Positions 8,041 through 16,848 of a stretch of 64,000 nucleotides of DNA are shown in pieces (position 1 is the first letter of the stretch; the number at the start of each line of letters is the position of its first letter). Under the pieces are notes generated by a model that saw only the letters and a program-made list of their open reading frames with translations, searched no databases and had not been told where the DNA came from. Both the position numbers and the translations under genes were made by a program. The stretch comes from Bacillus sp. es.034 (GTDB lineage: Bacteria; Bacillota; Bacilli; Bacillales; Bacillaceae_B), in NCBI RefSeq assembly GCF_002563655.1, contig NZ_PDIY01000001.1, forward strand, positions 1,088,001-1,152,000. Reading direction: 5' to 3'.

Positions 8041-9414
8041 TTATTCGTTTCCAACAATAATAGACCAAATCTCATCTTCCACTTTAGAGGAGACTGCGTT
8101 AGGTCCACCAAGGATAGTTGCCATATAAGTCGAATCCATCATTAAATCCCTGATCTCAGGATGAAGTTCATTTGGAGTCGTTAGTAATAGTGGCTCTCCC
8201 CAGTTAGCGGCCAGGACAGATCCAGTCAGGGCGTCGGCGAACTGAGTGCCAGTTGCTACGAAAACATACTGAGTGGACATATCGAACTCGTGAATGATGT
8301 TCGCATTGGTTTCGTAACGATTTGAACCTGCGATCCTCGTCGGCATGTTTAACTTCTTCAGGACAGTATTGCTTACCACTCCTGTACCGCCGATGACATA
8401 GTTGGTCTCATATGTCTTGGCTTGAGTCAGGCTGGAAGCAGGGATGCTGTCTTTATCGGATAGTAGAATCGGATAACCATATTGTGCTGCGATCGATGCA
8501 ATCGACAGGGCATCCGGATAATTCTTTCCGCTCACCACCACGGCAGCGTCAGTGTGTGGAAGCTTCTTTGCAATGGCTACGGCCGTATCATACCGGTCTT
8601 TGCCGCTGATACGGGTAACAGTGACGTCAAGTGCTTTCAGTTCTTTCACAACATGATCAGAAATGACCCCGGGTCCCCCAAGGATTGTCACTTTCCCCAC
8701 TTCCAGATTTTTGATGGCTTTTTTAACTGTTGGATGAAGGGTGTTTTTTCCCGTTAATAGAATGGGAGCGTCCCTGTGATAGGCAAGTGGTGCTCCTGCC
8801 AGGGCATCCGGGAAGTTGGTGCCAGTCGCCAGGATGATTTCATCTGCATAATCAAATCCTTGATAGGCGATTTCAAGAGCCGTTTCATACCGGTCCGCTC
8901 CATACAGTCGGTCTACACCCATTTCCATGAGTGCCTGAGTCGCAATAAATGCGTATTCTTCTCCGTTAGCAAGGTTATGTCGATCCCGAACAGATATATA
9001 ATAGGTACCTGGAGTGACAGAGTAGGAGGACATGGAACCGATCGTCACATCTGCACTCGCTTCTTCAGGTGCAATCTTATTTTTATTCTCATCGTATAAA
9101 GTAATGTCTAATAGAATGCTTGGGTCTTCAGCCCAGCCGCCACCATATATTTCAAGGGGATCATCTGTCTCGACCTGGATTTTATACATATCCACATCAT
9201 CTTTCGAGAACGTCCCTGTTACGATATCCACTAAATAAATGTCATTGGCTCCGGTAAAGCTGTCATTCGGCTCTTCTTCTGTGAAAAAGCCTTCCCCATC
9301 ATAAGCTAACAGGTCCATCTTTTCTTTTATTGGACCTTCAGCTGAAACCGGTGATACAAGGAAACTGGAAGCTAGTAAAACTGAACTGATAGAAGCAAAT
9401 AAACCTTTTCTCAT
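8041..9414 (-). CDS. Secreted wall-binding protein, PPC-like domain plus three CWB2 repeats (paralogue)
   Basis: Same architecture as its downstream neighbour: signal peptide 1-25 ending in PVSA, a short linker, a PPC-like domain opening with EEPNDSFTGANDI (about residue 47) and continuing through DVDMYKIQV and DITLYDENKNK, then three CWB2 repeats starting with RLYGADRYETA, RISGKDRYDTA and RIAGSNRYETN. Each repeat carries the ILL-type motif (APILLT, PILLSD, EPLLLT). No catalytic module is visible, so the role may be structural, adhesive or as a decoy or scaffold on the wall polymer. It has its own terminator and a palindrome upstream, so it is not simply co-transcribed with its paralogue. Confidence 0.88.
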   Translation of the reverse strand: MRKGLFASISSVLLASSFLVSPVSAEGPIKEKMDLLAYDGEGFFTEEEPNDSFTGANDIYLVDIVTGTFSKDDVDMYKIQVETDDPLEIYGGGWAEDPSILLDITLYDENKNKIAPEEASADVTIGSMSSYSVTPGTYYISVRDRHNLANGEEYAFIATQALMEMGVDRLYGADRYETALEIAYQGFDYADEIILATGTNFPDALAGAPLAYHRDAPILLTGKNTLHPTVKKAIKNLEVGKVTILGGPGVISDHVVKELKALDVTVTRISGKDRYDTAVAIAKKLPHTDAAVVVSGKNYPDALSIASIAAQYGYPILLSDKDSIPASSLTQAKTYETNYVIGGTGVVSNTVLKKLNMPTRIAGSNRYETNANIIHEFDMSTQYVFVATGTQFADALTGSVLAANWGEPLLLTTPNELHPEIRDLMMDSTYMATILGGPNAVSSKVEDEIWSIIVGNE

Positions 9415-9459
9415 CTTTCTTTCCCCCGATTATTTTTTCTGTATGATTTTGTGAATACT

Positions 9460-9476
9460 GTTCAATAATATTGAAC
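9460..9476. promoter_or_regulatory. Perfect 17-bp palindrome upstream of the CWB2 gene, possible operator
   Basis: GTTCAATA-A-TATTGAAC. On the minus strand its TTGAAC could also serve as a -35 element for the CWB2 gene that starts at 9414. Confidence 0.35.
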
Positions 9477-9667
9477 GGAAAATGATGTAGAATTGGCACT
9501 CCCATACCAACGGATTCTCACATCTAGAATAGTATAATCGCGTTTTCGAATTTTTTCTAGATGGTTTGAAATAAATATTTTTCGCGTTTTTTTGACAGAA
9601 ACGAAGATGATTATAATGGTAGTGAACCGGGTATAATTTAAGGGTTGTTTACATTTCGATGACTGAA

Positions 9668-9696
9668 TAGAAACCCAATGTGTTTTTTGCTATACT
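9668..9696 (+). promoter_or_regulatory. Candidate sigma-A promoter of the epimerase gene
   Basis: TAGAAA, 17 bases, TATACT, ending about 50 bases before the start codon. The -35 matches four of six consensus bases. Confidence 0.4.
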
Positions 9697-9747
9697 TACA
9701 GAAGTGAATGAAGATAATCTCTCCATATTGAAAGGGGAACAACATAC

Positions 9748-10695
9748 ATGAGCAAGATCCTTGTCACAGGGGGAGCCGGATTTATAGGCTCACATATAGT
9801 AGAAGAATTACTAAATAATAACGAGCAAGTAGTCGTGATAGATAATTTCTCCATGGGTTCATTGGATAATCTGCCAAAGAGTGATCAATTGACGGTTGTC
9901 GAAGGGGATATTTCAGTAAGGGAAACGATATCGGATTTATTTCAGCAGCATCAATTCAAGAAAATATTCCACTTGGGTGCGATTGCAAGTGTGGCTGCCT
10001 CGGTTGAAGACCCGCTCCATACTCATCAGACGAATTTGGAAGCGACTTTATACTTATTAGAAGAAGCCCGGAAGCAAGGTGGTTTGGAACGCTTCGTATT
10101 TGCTTCATCTGCCGCCGTATATGGAGATGAACCGACACTTCCAAAGAAAGAGACGTCAACGATCCGACCACTCACCCCATATGCCATTGATAAATTTGCT
10201 TCAGAGCAGTACGTGCTGGCATTTAGCCGGTTATACGATATTCCGACTGCAGCCGTCCGTTTCTTTAATGTTTTTGGAAACAGACAAAATCCATCTTCGC
10301 CATATTCAGGAGTCGTATCGATCCTGACAGATAAATTTAAACAGCTGGTGAAAAAGGAAGAGACATCCTTTACTCTCTTTGGTGATGGAGAACAAACGAG
10401 GGATTTCATCTATGTAAAAGATGTCGTTCAAGCCGTCTTTCTTGTTTCCGAAACTCCTGATGCCATAGGGAAGGTTTTCAATGTTGGAACGGGTGGATCG
10501 ACAAGCCTGAACGACCTGATTGGCTTATACGAAGAAATTACGGAAACAACATTACCAATCGAGAAAAAGGAAGAACGTTCCGGGGATATTAAAGAATCAT
10601 ACTCTGATATCTCAGAACTGAAATCCCTTGGATTCGAACCGAAGTTCACGATGAGAGAGGGACTTTTGGAATATTGGAACAAGGAAAACGAATAA
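9748..10695 (+). CDS. NAD-dependent nucleotide-sugar epimerase (GalE-like extended SDR)
   Basis: A cytoplasmic Rossmann-fold enzyme of 315 residues, the usual length for UDP-glucose 4-epimerases and relatives. The NAD-binding GGAGFIGSH is at residues 8-16. VVVIDNFSMGS follows strand 2, the catalytic SSAAVYG supplies the Ser/Thr region, and YAIDKFASE supplies the Tyr-x3-Lys pair. FFNVFGNRQNP and the substrate region RDFIYVKDVV are typical of the GalE/WbpP group. It would make UDP-Gal, UDP-GalNAc or a related sugar for wall polymer, and the exact substrate cannot be read. The ribosome binding site AAAGGGGA precedes ATG 9748. It is monocistronic, with a terminator straight after the stop, and sits inside the run of CWB2 genes. 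Confidence 0.88.
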   Translation: MSKILVTGGAGFIGSHIVEELLNNNEQVVVIDNFSMGSLDNLPKSDQLTVVEGDISVRETISDLFQQHQFKKIFHLGAIASVAASVEDPLHTHQTNLEATLYLLEEARKQGGLERFVFASSAAVYGDEPTLPKKETSTIRPLTPYAIDKFASEQYVLAFSRLYDIPTAAVRFFNVFGNRQNPSSPYSGVVSILTDKFKQLVKKEETSFTLFGDGEQTRDFIYVKDVVQAVFLVSETPDAIGKVFNVGTGGSTSLNDLIGLYEEITETTLPIEKKEERSGDIKESYSDISELKSLGFEPKFTMREGLLEYWNKENE

Positions 10696-10699
10696 TGGA

Positions 10700-10733
10700 A
10701 AAAGGCCGTATCCCTGGAGATACGGCCCTTTTT
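10700..10733 (+). terminator. Terminator of the epimerase gene
   Basis: GGCCGTATC/GATACGGCC stem (10704-10712 and 10719-10727) followed by CTTTTT. Confidence 0.88.
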
Positions 10734-10787
10734 ATGTTGTTTCAAGGAGTTAATATTACAAAAAACGGGGAAATATGACGGATTTTG

Positions 10788-10830
10788 TTACATAAATGTA
10801 AAATTATTTCGAAAACTTTAATGGTAAGAT
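10788..10830 (+). promoter_or_regulatory. TTACA-N4-TGTAA site (copy 1) with an extended -10 promoter
   Basis: The palindrome TTACATAAATGTAA lies at 10788-10801. Downstream, TGGTAAGAT (TAAGAT 10825-10830) is an extended -10 with no good -35 element. The palindrome is centred about 42 bases before the expected start, the classic place for an activator replacing a -35 element. Confidence 0.45.
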
Positions 10831-10866
10831 GGGTTTTGTAGATTTATAGAGAAGGGGAATTGAGAA

Positions 10867-12180
10867 ATGTTGAATAATCGCAAACCTGTATCTATTACCT
10901 TCGTCACGGTTATAAGCTTTTTGTTCCTATTATTATTTCAGACCTCTGCAGCTGCTGCAGATACACAAATAAATAGAGTAAGCGGTGTAGATCGTTATGA
11001 AACGGCGGTCAAGGTTTCCAAGCAGGGATGGAGCAGTGCGAATACAGTCGTGATCGCAGTGGGGAATAACTTTCCTGATGCACTGGCTGGAGCTCCATTA
11101 GCGGATAAACATAATGCGCCGATCCTGTTGGTAACCAAGGACAGCGTGCCGTATAGCGTGAAAGAAGAATTAAAACGATTAAAACCGAGTAAGGCATACA
11201 TATTAGGTGGAAGTTCCGTCATTTCACCGTCCGTTGAAAGTCAGCTTAAAAGTTTAGGAATCACCAGTACAAGAGTGGCAGGGGAAAACCGATATGAGAC
11301 AGCGGCAAAGATCGCAGACTTAGTAGGTGGATCCCAGGCGATCGTTACATACGGCAGGGATTTTCCTGATAGTCTGGCCATTGCTCCTGTCGCTGCGAGT
11401 AAATCGATCCCGATCCTATTAACCGAGAAAAATCATGTTCCGGAAGAAACGAAAAAGGCTTTAAGTAAATATAGTTCATCCATCCTTATCGGGGGAACCG
11501 GTGTCATCAGTGATGGAGTGAAGAACCAATTACCAAGGGCTACACGTATTTCAGGAAAAGACCGATACGATACAGCGACAAAAGTGGCTGAGAAGTATTA
11601 CTCAGCATCCAACAGTACCGTCATCGCTACAGGTGAAAGCTATGCAGATGCACTGACCGGGTCTGTGCTTGCAGCAAAAAAAGGATCACCGGTCATGTTG
11701 ATCCAGTCCAATAACGTTCCGTCTTCGGTAAAGTCGACCGTGGATAAGTTGGGGATCAATCAGTTCACGATCATCGGTGGAACGTCTGTCATATCCGAAA
11801 AGGCACAGAGTCTATTTTCTTTCGATACAGGTGCTTTGATCAAAACGGCAAAGCAATATATCGGGACTCCTTATAAATGGGGCGGCACGACGCCAAGTGG
11901 ATTTGACTGCAGTGGTTATCTGAACTATGTATATGATAAATATGATATTGATCTGCCCCGGACAACAGCGGATATCTGGAATTTCGGAAGCCGCTCAAAA
12001 TCTCCGGAAGTAGGGGATATCGTCATGTTTGAAACGTATAAACCAGGTCCGTCCCATGGAGGTATCTATATTGGAAACAATGAATTTATCCATGCAGGCG
12101 ATCGTGGGGTAGAGATTACAAGCATGAATAACGTATATTGGAAACCCCGTTATCTAGCAGCTGTAAAGGTAATAAATTAA
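10867..12180 (+). CDS. Wall-anchored NlpC/P60 endopeptidase with three N-terminal CWB2 repeats
   Basis: Predicted DL-endopeptidase cutting peptidoglycan stem peptides (usually the D-gamma-Glu to diamino-acid bond). A signal peptide of about 31 residues precedes three CWB2 repeats (RVSGVDRYETA, RVAGENRYETA, RISGKDRYDTA; about residues 36-315). The C-terminal NlpC/P60 domain (about 320-437) contains GTPYKWGGTTPSGFDCSGY with nucleophile Cys348, and SHGGIYIG with His397. The binding module comes first and the enzyme second, the reverse of most proteins in this cluster except the PPC and protease forms. The start is ATG 10867 with GGGGAATT upstream. It is preceded by a TTACA-N4-TGTAA palindrome and ends at its own terminator, so it is a single-gene unit. 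Confidence 0.93.
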   Translation: MLNNRKPVSITFVTVISFLFLLLFQTSAAAADTQINRVSGVDRYETAVKVSKQGWSSANTVVIAVGNNFPDALAGAPLADKHNAPILLVTKDSVPYSVKEELKRLKPSKAYILGGSSVISPSVESQLKSLGITSTRVAGENRYETAAKIADLVGGSQAIVTYGRDFPDSLAIAPVAASKSIPILLTEKNHVPEETKKALSKYSSSILIGGTGVISDGVKNQLPRATRISGKDRYDTATKVAEKYYSASNSTVIATGESYADALTGSVLAAKKGSPVMLIQSNNVPSSVKSTVDKLGINQFTIIGGTSVISEKAQSLFSFDTGALIKTAKQYIGTPYKWGGTTPSGFDCSGYLNYVYDKYDIDLPRTTADIWNFGSRSKSPEVGDIVMFETYKPGPSHGGIYIGNNEFIHAGDRGVEITSMNNVYWKPRYLAAVKVIN

Positions 12181-12189
12181 TAGATTGAT

Positions 12190-12227
12190 AGAAACTGTTT
12201 GCCGGAATTGGCAGGCAGTTTTTTTCT
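12190..12227 (+). terminator. Terminator of the CWB2-NlpC/P60 gene
   Basis: AAACTGTTTGCC/GGCAGGCAGTTT stem with two wobble pairs and a six-base loop, followed by a T-run. Confidence 0.75.
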
Positions 12228-12341
12228 ATTTACCCGGCTGTGAGTTCTATTAAACATTTCTTTTGAATTAGAAAATAGATAGAAAGCAAAAAAGCAATAG
12301 TTATAATATATTATTTTTTCAGAAAATAACGTCTCCTTTTA

Positions 12342-12370
12342 TTGACTAAAGAAGATAGTGGCCTTAAAAT
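12342..12370 (+). promoter_or_regulatory. Sigma-A-type promoter of the large subtilase gene
   Basis: TTGACT, 17 bases, TAAAAT, giving a leader of about 85-90 bases before the TTG start at 12464. Confidence 0.65.
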
Positions 12371-12463
12371 GGGAAATAGAGTTCGGATTTTTCCATAATT
12401 ATATTTTTTTGGAAGATACGGAGTATTTCGGACTAATACTAAACTATCAAGGGGGAAAACGGA

Positions 12464-15400
12464 TTGACGTTTAAGAAAAAGGTATTTTCGGTCATGGCTA
12501 GTGCAGCTTTGGTAGCTTCTTCTTTCGCTGGTGTAGCAACATTCAATCCTGATAAAGCGGACGCCGCTCTACAGGAAACGAAGAAATTCAAGGTTTCTAA
12601 TTTCTCGGAAGTCGTAGCGCTTTCGATGAGTAATCAAGCTGTACAGGAGCTTGTGATCGTAGGGAACGGTAAGGTAGATGCGACAAGTCAATTGGAAAAG
12701 CTTGGAGTTAAAGTAAAACAGAATTACAAGAACTATGTTTACCTTGCAGATGTACCGACGCGAAAAGTGATGGAGGTTCTCGATCTTAAGAGTGTCCGCA
12801 CTGTAGGGAAAAACAGTGAAATCCAATTAGGTGAAGTGAAGGATCCTGAATTGGAAGTCAAGAACCAAAATAAAGTGGATCAGGATGCGGTCGTTAAACC
12901 GAATCAGGCAGAAACTCATGCTCCAACTGGAGTGGATGATTTCCACGATAAGTTTGATGGCAGTGGCGTTCGTATCGGAATCATTGACTCAGGTCCCGAT
13001 CCAGGTCACGAATCCTTTACAGAAGGTTTGGAAGAGGGAACCCGCAAATACGGTGATTCCAAAATTGTTGCCGTAAGGGACTACACAATTTCGAATCGCC
13101 AACTTGGGTATGGCATTGAAGATCGTTATAAAGAATACTTAGGCAGCGGTTTGAACTACCTTGCTGAGGGAGACGTACTATTCGATGGTGGGCATGCTGA
13201 AGGGGACGCTGTTACTGTAGGGGAAACTACATATAATACAGCAGGGATTGACGCTTCCGATGATACCTTATTCTTTGGTAGGACGGCATTTGAGAAAAAT
13301 CCGGAGCCGGTAGGAAGTCCATATTGGACGAACCAGGATTTAAATGCTGACGGAACAAATGGCAATACAGATAACTTCACTGTTTTACTCGCTGGGGACA
13401 AAGTCTATATCGATACAGATATGGATAAAGACTTCACTGATGAAACGGCTTATGCAAATAATGAAACGGGTACATTCGATGTGAATGTGGAAGATGACAA
13501 GTACGGGGCGAACTTCCGTGTCAATGATATGGAGTTGGACTGGTTCGGTGCAGGCCTGAAGAAGATCAATCTATTTACTGACTTCAACGGGCACGGCTCT
13601 CACGTTTCAGGTATCTCGGCTGCAAATGGCCCTGCAAGAGCGAATGCATTCGGAGCTGTAGCGGGTGAAGGGGTTGCGCCTGGAGCTGAACTTGTGGGTA
13701 TGCGTGTGTTTAAAGCTGAAGGCGGAGCGCCTACATTCAGTATCCAAAAGGCTATGGTTGATGCTGCGCTTCCTGAATCCGAAGGTGGATTCGGCGTCGA
13801 TGTTGCCAACTTAAGCTTAGGTTCTTCACCGGATTTAAATGACGGTTTAGGTTCTTATGGGGAATTAATGACCGTTTTAAGTGAAGATACGGACATTGTA
13901 TTCGTTACATCTGCCGGTAATGCCGGACCTGGTGTCGATACTGTTGGATCACCTGGAGACGTAGCACCTATCATCTCCGTTGGTGCACATATCACAGCTG
14001 ACATGTGGGCAAAAGAATACAATTCATATCCATATGGTAAAAATGCGGACGGCACTCCGAAAGAAGGACAGGGATTATGGTACTTCTCTTCTGTAGGACC
14101 GAACGAAGCTGGTAATCAAAAGCCTGATATCGTAGGACCGGGATCTGCTTTTGCTGCTCATCCGGTGCAAAATGGACCGTATGTCGTCATGCAGGGTACA
14201 AGTATGTCTTCTCCATATGTAGCTGGTGCAGTGGCATTACTTAAATCTGCAGCGGAAAAAGATCGTATTCCATTTAACTATGAAATTGCCCGTGAAGCAT
14301 TGATTGCAACGGCCAATCATCTGGATGGATACAACCGTGCGCAGGAAGGCGGCGGACTGATCGATGTCCCGGCAGCTTATGAGTATCTGCGCAAGAATTT
14401 CATTTCTGACATTAAAGATGTAGACGTAACGGTCTATCATGGAGAGAAAGTCTCCGGTGGTCCGGGTCTATACGTAAGAAATAAAGAAATCCCTGAAAAA
14501 GTTGAAGTATTAGTAGAGAACAAGTCAGATGAAGATAAGAAGCTGGATGTATCTCCAACTGGGGACTGGATCAAGCCATCAGTTTCAACATTAAATCTGA
14601 AAGCCGGAGAAAGCAAAACGATCACGGTTGATTATGATGCTTCGAAATTAGAGACAGGTGTGAATGCTGAGACGTTAGTATTCGATGATGCATCTACTCC
14701 TTATGTAGAAGCGAGATCAGCTCAAACAATTGTCACTGGTTATGAGTTTACCCAAGACAATCGTTTCCGTTTCCGCGAAGAAGGTGAAGTACAATCTTCT
14801 CAAACAAAAGGGTATACATTTGATGTAAAACCTGGTGTGAGTGAAGTTCGTTTCTCACTGAATGCACTAAGTGAAAACGAAGATTATAAAGGCCGCGTCC
14901 GCGCGATTGTCTTTAATCCTGACGGAGTGGAAGTAAGTGAATTCCAAGGATACGCAGGATACGATGGATTAGGTGTGGAAGATCATGTATTCAAGTCTCC
15001 TAAACCAGGGGTATGGGAAGTACATGTATATGGAACTTCAGGTCCTAAAGCAGGTAAGGAAGTCAATAAGTATCAATTAGAGGCTGTCGTTCAGGACGTA
15101 GTTGCTGTACCAGGTGAAATCGACTTGGGTAATGCTGCAGCCGGCAGTGAAATGACGAAATCTGTCACATTCTCAAACTACTTATCTGAAGCAAGAGACG
15201 TGAAGGTTGTGGGTGCACCGTTCAGTACGCCTAAGATTTCTTCCAAGAAGGTAGAAGTACCGGGTAACAACGATTACTACTTCCAAGATATCAAAGTGAA
15301 GAACAACGTATCTTTAGAAGTCCAAACATCCAATCCATCCCATCCAACTGATGATGTAGATTTATATATCTATGATTCTAAAGGGAACATGGTATCCTAT

Positions 15401-16681
15401 TCTGCAGGTGCCACATCTGACGAAAAGGTTTCCTTGACGTCATTACCGGATGATACGTACACCATTGCCATTGAAGGATACGCAACAATGGATCCGACAA
15501 CGACTCTTGATCTATCAATCAATGAGTTCGGAGTACTTTCTCCTGGTGAAAAAGGTAAGGGGAAAGTGGATGTTAACGCGTCACAAAACCTTAAAGTAGG
15601 AAAATCCTTAAAGGCTGATGTAAACATCACCACTCCATCCGAGTCAGTCAGCTCAATCGGGGCAGTATATTTACTTGACGCCAAAACAGATGAAGTGCTA
15701 TCACTTCTACCTATTAAAGTAGACGGTGACATCATCTCCGAAGTGTCTGGTCTGAACCGTGAAGGTACTGCAATCGAAGTGTCCAAGAACCTTCATGAAG
15801 ACGGATTTGCAGATGACCATAAGTACAAAACGGTTATCCTTTCTACAGGATATAACTTCCCTGACTCACTATCCGCTGGTCCTTTAGCATCGGCAATCGA
15901 TGCTCCGATCCTGCCGGTAGGAAGCAATGGGAAGCTTTCGAAAGACGTATTGAATGAAATCGAACGACTTGGTGCTGAAAATGTGTACATCCTGGGTGGA
16001 GAAGGTGTCGTTTCTGCCGATGTATTTGCACAATTAAACAGCATTTCAATCAATTCTTCCGATATTGAACGTTTAGAAACAGATGGAATGCCAAACCGTT
16101 ATGGTACAAACCTTGCCATCGTTTCGAAACTTCAAGAGCTTGGATTCAAAGGAAACGGAGTATTCGTTGCAACTGGTAAAAACTTTGCAGATGCCCTGAG
16201 TGCTGCAGCTATTGCCGGTGCAAATGATATGCCGATCGTGTTAACAGACGGCAAAGGTTTATCCGACGAAGCAAAGGCGATTCTTGAAGATGAGAAGGTC
16301 TATGTTCTTGGTGGTAAATCAGCTGTTCCTGAAAGCGTTGTAGCAGAAGCCAAGAAGGTTGCCGTAGATGTAAAAGTACTTTCTGGTGTGAACCGTTATG
16401 GTACTCTTGCAGCAATCCTTGGTGAGTTCGCCAATAGCACAGACAAATTGTATGTGGCAAGCGGCAAGAACTTCCCTGATGCACTATCCGCTGCTCCACT
16501 TGTAACGGATAACTCAGGATTATTATTACTGACAGATCCAAACGGATTACCTAAAGAAGTGGATGCGTTCTTAACGAAGTATCTGTATCAGAACAAAATC
16601 TCTTCTGTAACTGTGCTTGGTGGTAAAGGTGCAGTTGGTGAAGGTGCAAGAGAAGATCTGCAGGAAAAAGTATCAAACTAA
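12464..16681 (+). CDS. Very large secreted subtilisin-like protease with three C-terminal CWB2 repeats
   Basis: A 1405-residue exported serine protease. A signal peptide (about 1-36) is followed by a propeptide-like segment (about 40-110). The catalytic triad is Asp175 (IGIIDSGPD), His377 (GHGSHVSG) and Ser580 (GTSMSSPYVAG). About 200 residues separate Asp from His, far more than in ordinary subtilisins and similar to tripeptidyl-peptidase II-type S8 enzymes. VAPGAELVGMRVF after the His also fits that group. Residues about 640-1090 hold beta-sandwich and PPC-like domains (for example DDVDLYIYDSKGNM). CWB2 repeats start at about 1094. The first has ILP instead of ILL, and VSGLNREGTAIE departs from the usual RYETA. 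The start is TTG 12464 with AGGGGG upstream. Confidence 0.92.
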   Translation: MTFKKKVFSVMASAALVASSFAGVATFNPDKADAALQETKKFKVSNFSEVVALSMSNQAVQELVIVGNGKVDATSQLEKLGVKVKQNYKNYVYLADVPTRKVMEVLDLKSVRTVGKNSEIQLGEVKDPELEVKNQNKVDQDAVVKPNQAETHAPTGVDDFHDKFDGSGVRIGIIDSGPDPGHESFTEGLEEGTRKYGDSKIVAVRDYTISNRQLGYGIEDRYKEYLGSGLNYLAEGDVLFDGGHAEGDAVTVGETTYNTAGIDASDDTLFFGRTAFEKNPEPVGSPYWTNQDLNADGTNGNTDNFTVLLAGDKVYIDTDMDKDFTDETAYANNETGTFDVNVEDDKYGANFRVNDMELDWFGAGLKKINLFTDFNGHGSHVSGISAANGPARANAFGAVAGEGVAPGAELVGMRVFKAEGGAPTFSIQKAMVDAALPESEGGFGVDVANLSLGSSPDLNDGLGSYGELMTVLSEDTDIVFVTSAGNAGPGVDTVGSPGDVAPIISVGAHITADMWAKEYNSYPYGKNADGTPKEGQGLWYFSSVGPNEAGNQKPDIVGPGSAFAAHPVQNGPYVVMQGTSMSSPYVAGAVALLKSAAEKDRIPFNYEIAREALIATANHLDGYNRAQEGGGLIDVPAAYEYLRKNFISDIKDVDVTVYHGEKVSGGPGLYVRNKEIPEKVEVLVENKSDEDKKLDVSPTGDWIKPSVSTLNLKAGESKTITVDYDASKLETGVNAETLVFDDASTPYVEARSAQTIVTGYEFTQDNRFRFREEGEVQSSQTKGYTFDVKPGVSEVRFSLNALSENEDYKGRVRAIVFNPDGVEVSEFQGYAGYDGLGVEDHVFKSPKPGVWEVHVYGTSGPKAGKEVNKYQLEAVVQDVVAVPGEIDLGNAAAGSEMTKSVTFSNYLSEARDVKVVGAPFSTPKISSKKVEVPGNNDYYFQDIKVKNNVSLEVQTSNPSHPTDDVDLYIYDSKGNMVSYSAGATSDEKVSLTSLPDDTYTIAIEGYATMDPTTTLDLSINEFGVLSPGEKGKGKVDVNASQNLKVGKSLKADVNITTPSESVSSIGAVYLLDAKTDEVLSLLPIKVDGDIISEVSGLNREGTAIEVSKNLHEDGFADDHKYKTVILSTGYNFPDSLSAGPLASAIDAPILPVGSNGKLSKDVLNEIERLGAENVYILGGEGVVSADVFAQLNSISINSSDIERLETDGMPNRYGTNLAIVSKLQELGFKGNGVFVATGKNFADALSAAAIAGANDMPIVLTDGKGLSDEAKAILEDEKVYVLGGKSAVPESVVAEAKKVAVDVKVLSGVNRYGTLAAILGEFANSTDKLYVASGKNFPDALSAAPLVTDNSGLLLLTDPNGLPKEVDAFLTKYLYQNKISSVTVLGGKGAVGEGAREDLQEKVSN

Positions 16682-16697
16682 TAGAGTAAGTCATGCT

Positions 16698-16731
16698 GAG
16701 CCATCCGCTATTTATAGCGGATGGCTTTTTT
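16698..16731 (+). terminator. Terminator of the large subtilase gene
   Basis: GCCATCCGCTA/TAGCGGATGGC perfect 11-bp stem with loop TTTA, followed by six T. Confidence 0.9.
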
Positions 16732-16772
16732 AAGGTCTTTCAGACTATCATTCTGAAAATTCCCGGAATTCA

Positions 16773-16818
16773 TGGACAGACCTACCACCTTCTTATATAC
16801 TTTTTACAGATGATGTAA
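16773..16818 (+). promoter_or_regulatory. Sigma-A-type promoter with a TTACA-N5-TGTAA variant site at the start
   Basis: TGGACA (16773-16778), 17 bases, TATACT (16796-16801). TTACAGATGATGTAA (16804-16818) follows directly and covers the expected transcription start. It has one more spacer base than the four exact sites elsewhere. Confidence 0.55.
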
Positions 16819-16848
16819 ATGACATTCAACTGAGAGGGGAATCGCTTG

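Larger units (their letters stand above)
9415..9747. other. Divergent intergenic region between a CWB2 gene and the epimerase gene
   Basis: No gene is seen. It contains a perfect palindrome near the CWB2 gene (9460-9476), a candidate promoter near the epimerase gene (9668-9696) and AT-rich sequence between them. Confidence 0.6.

Noticed and set aside
9592..9617. TTGACA ... TATAAT as a promoter of the epimerase gene
   Set aside because: Both hexamers are perfect, but the spacer is 14 bases, too short for sigma-A.
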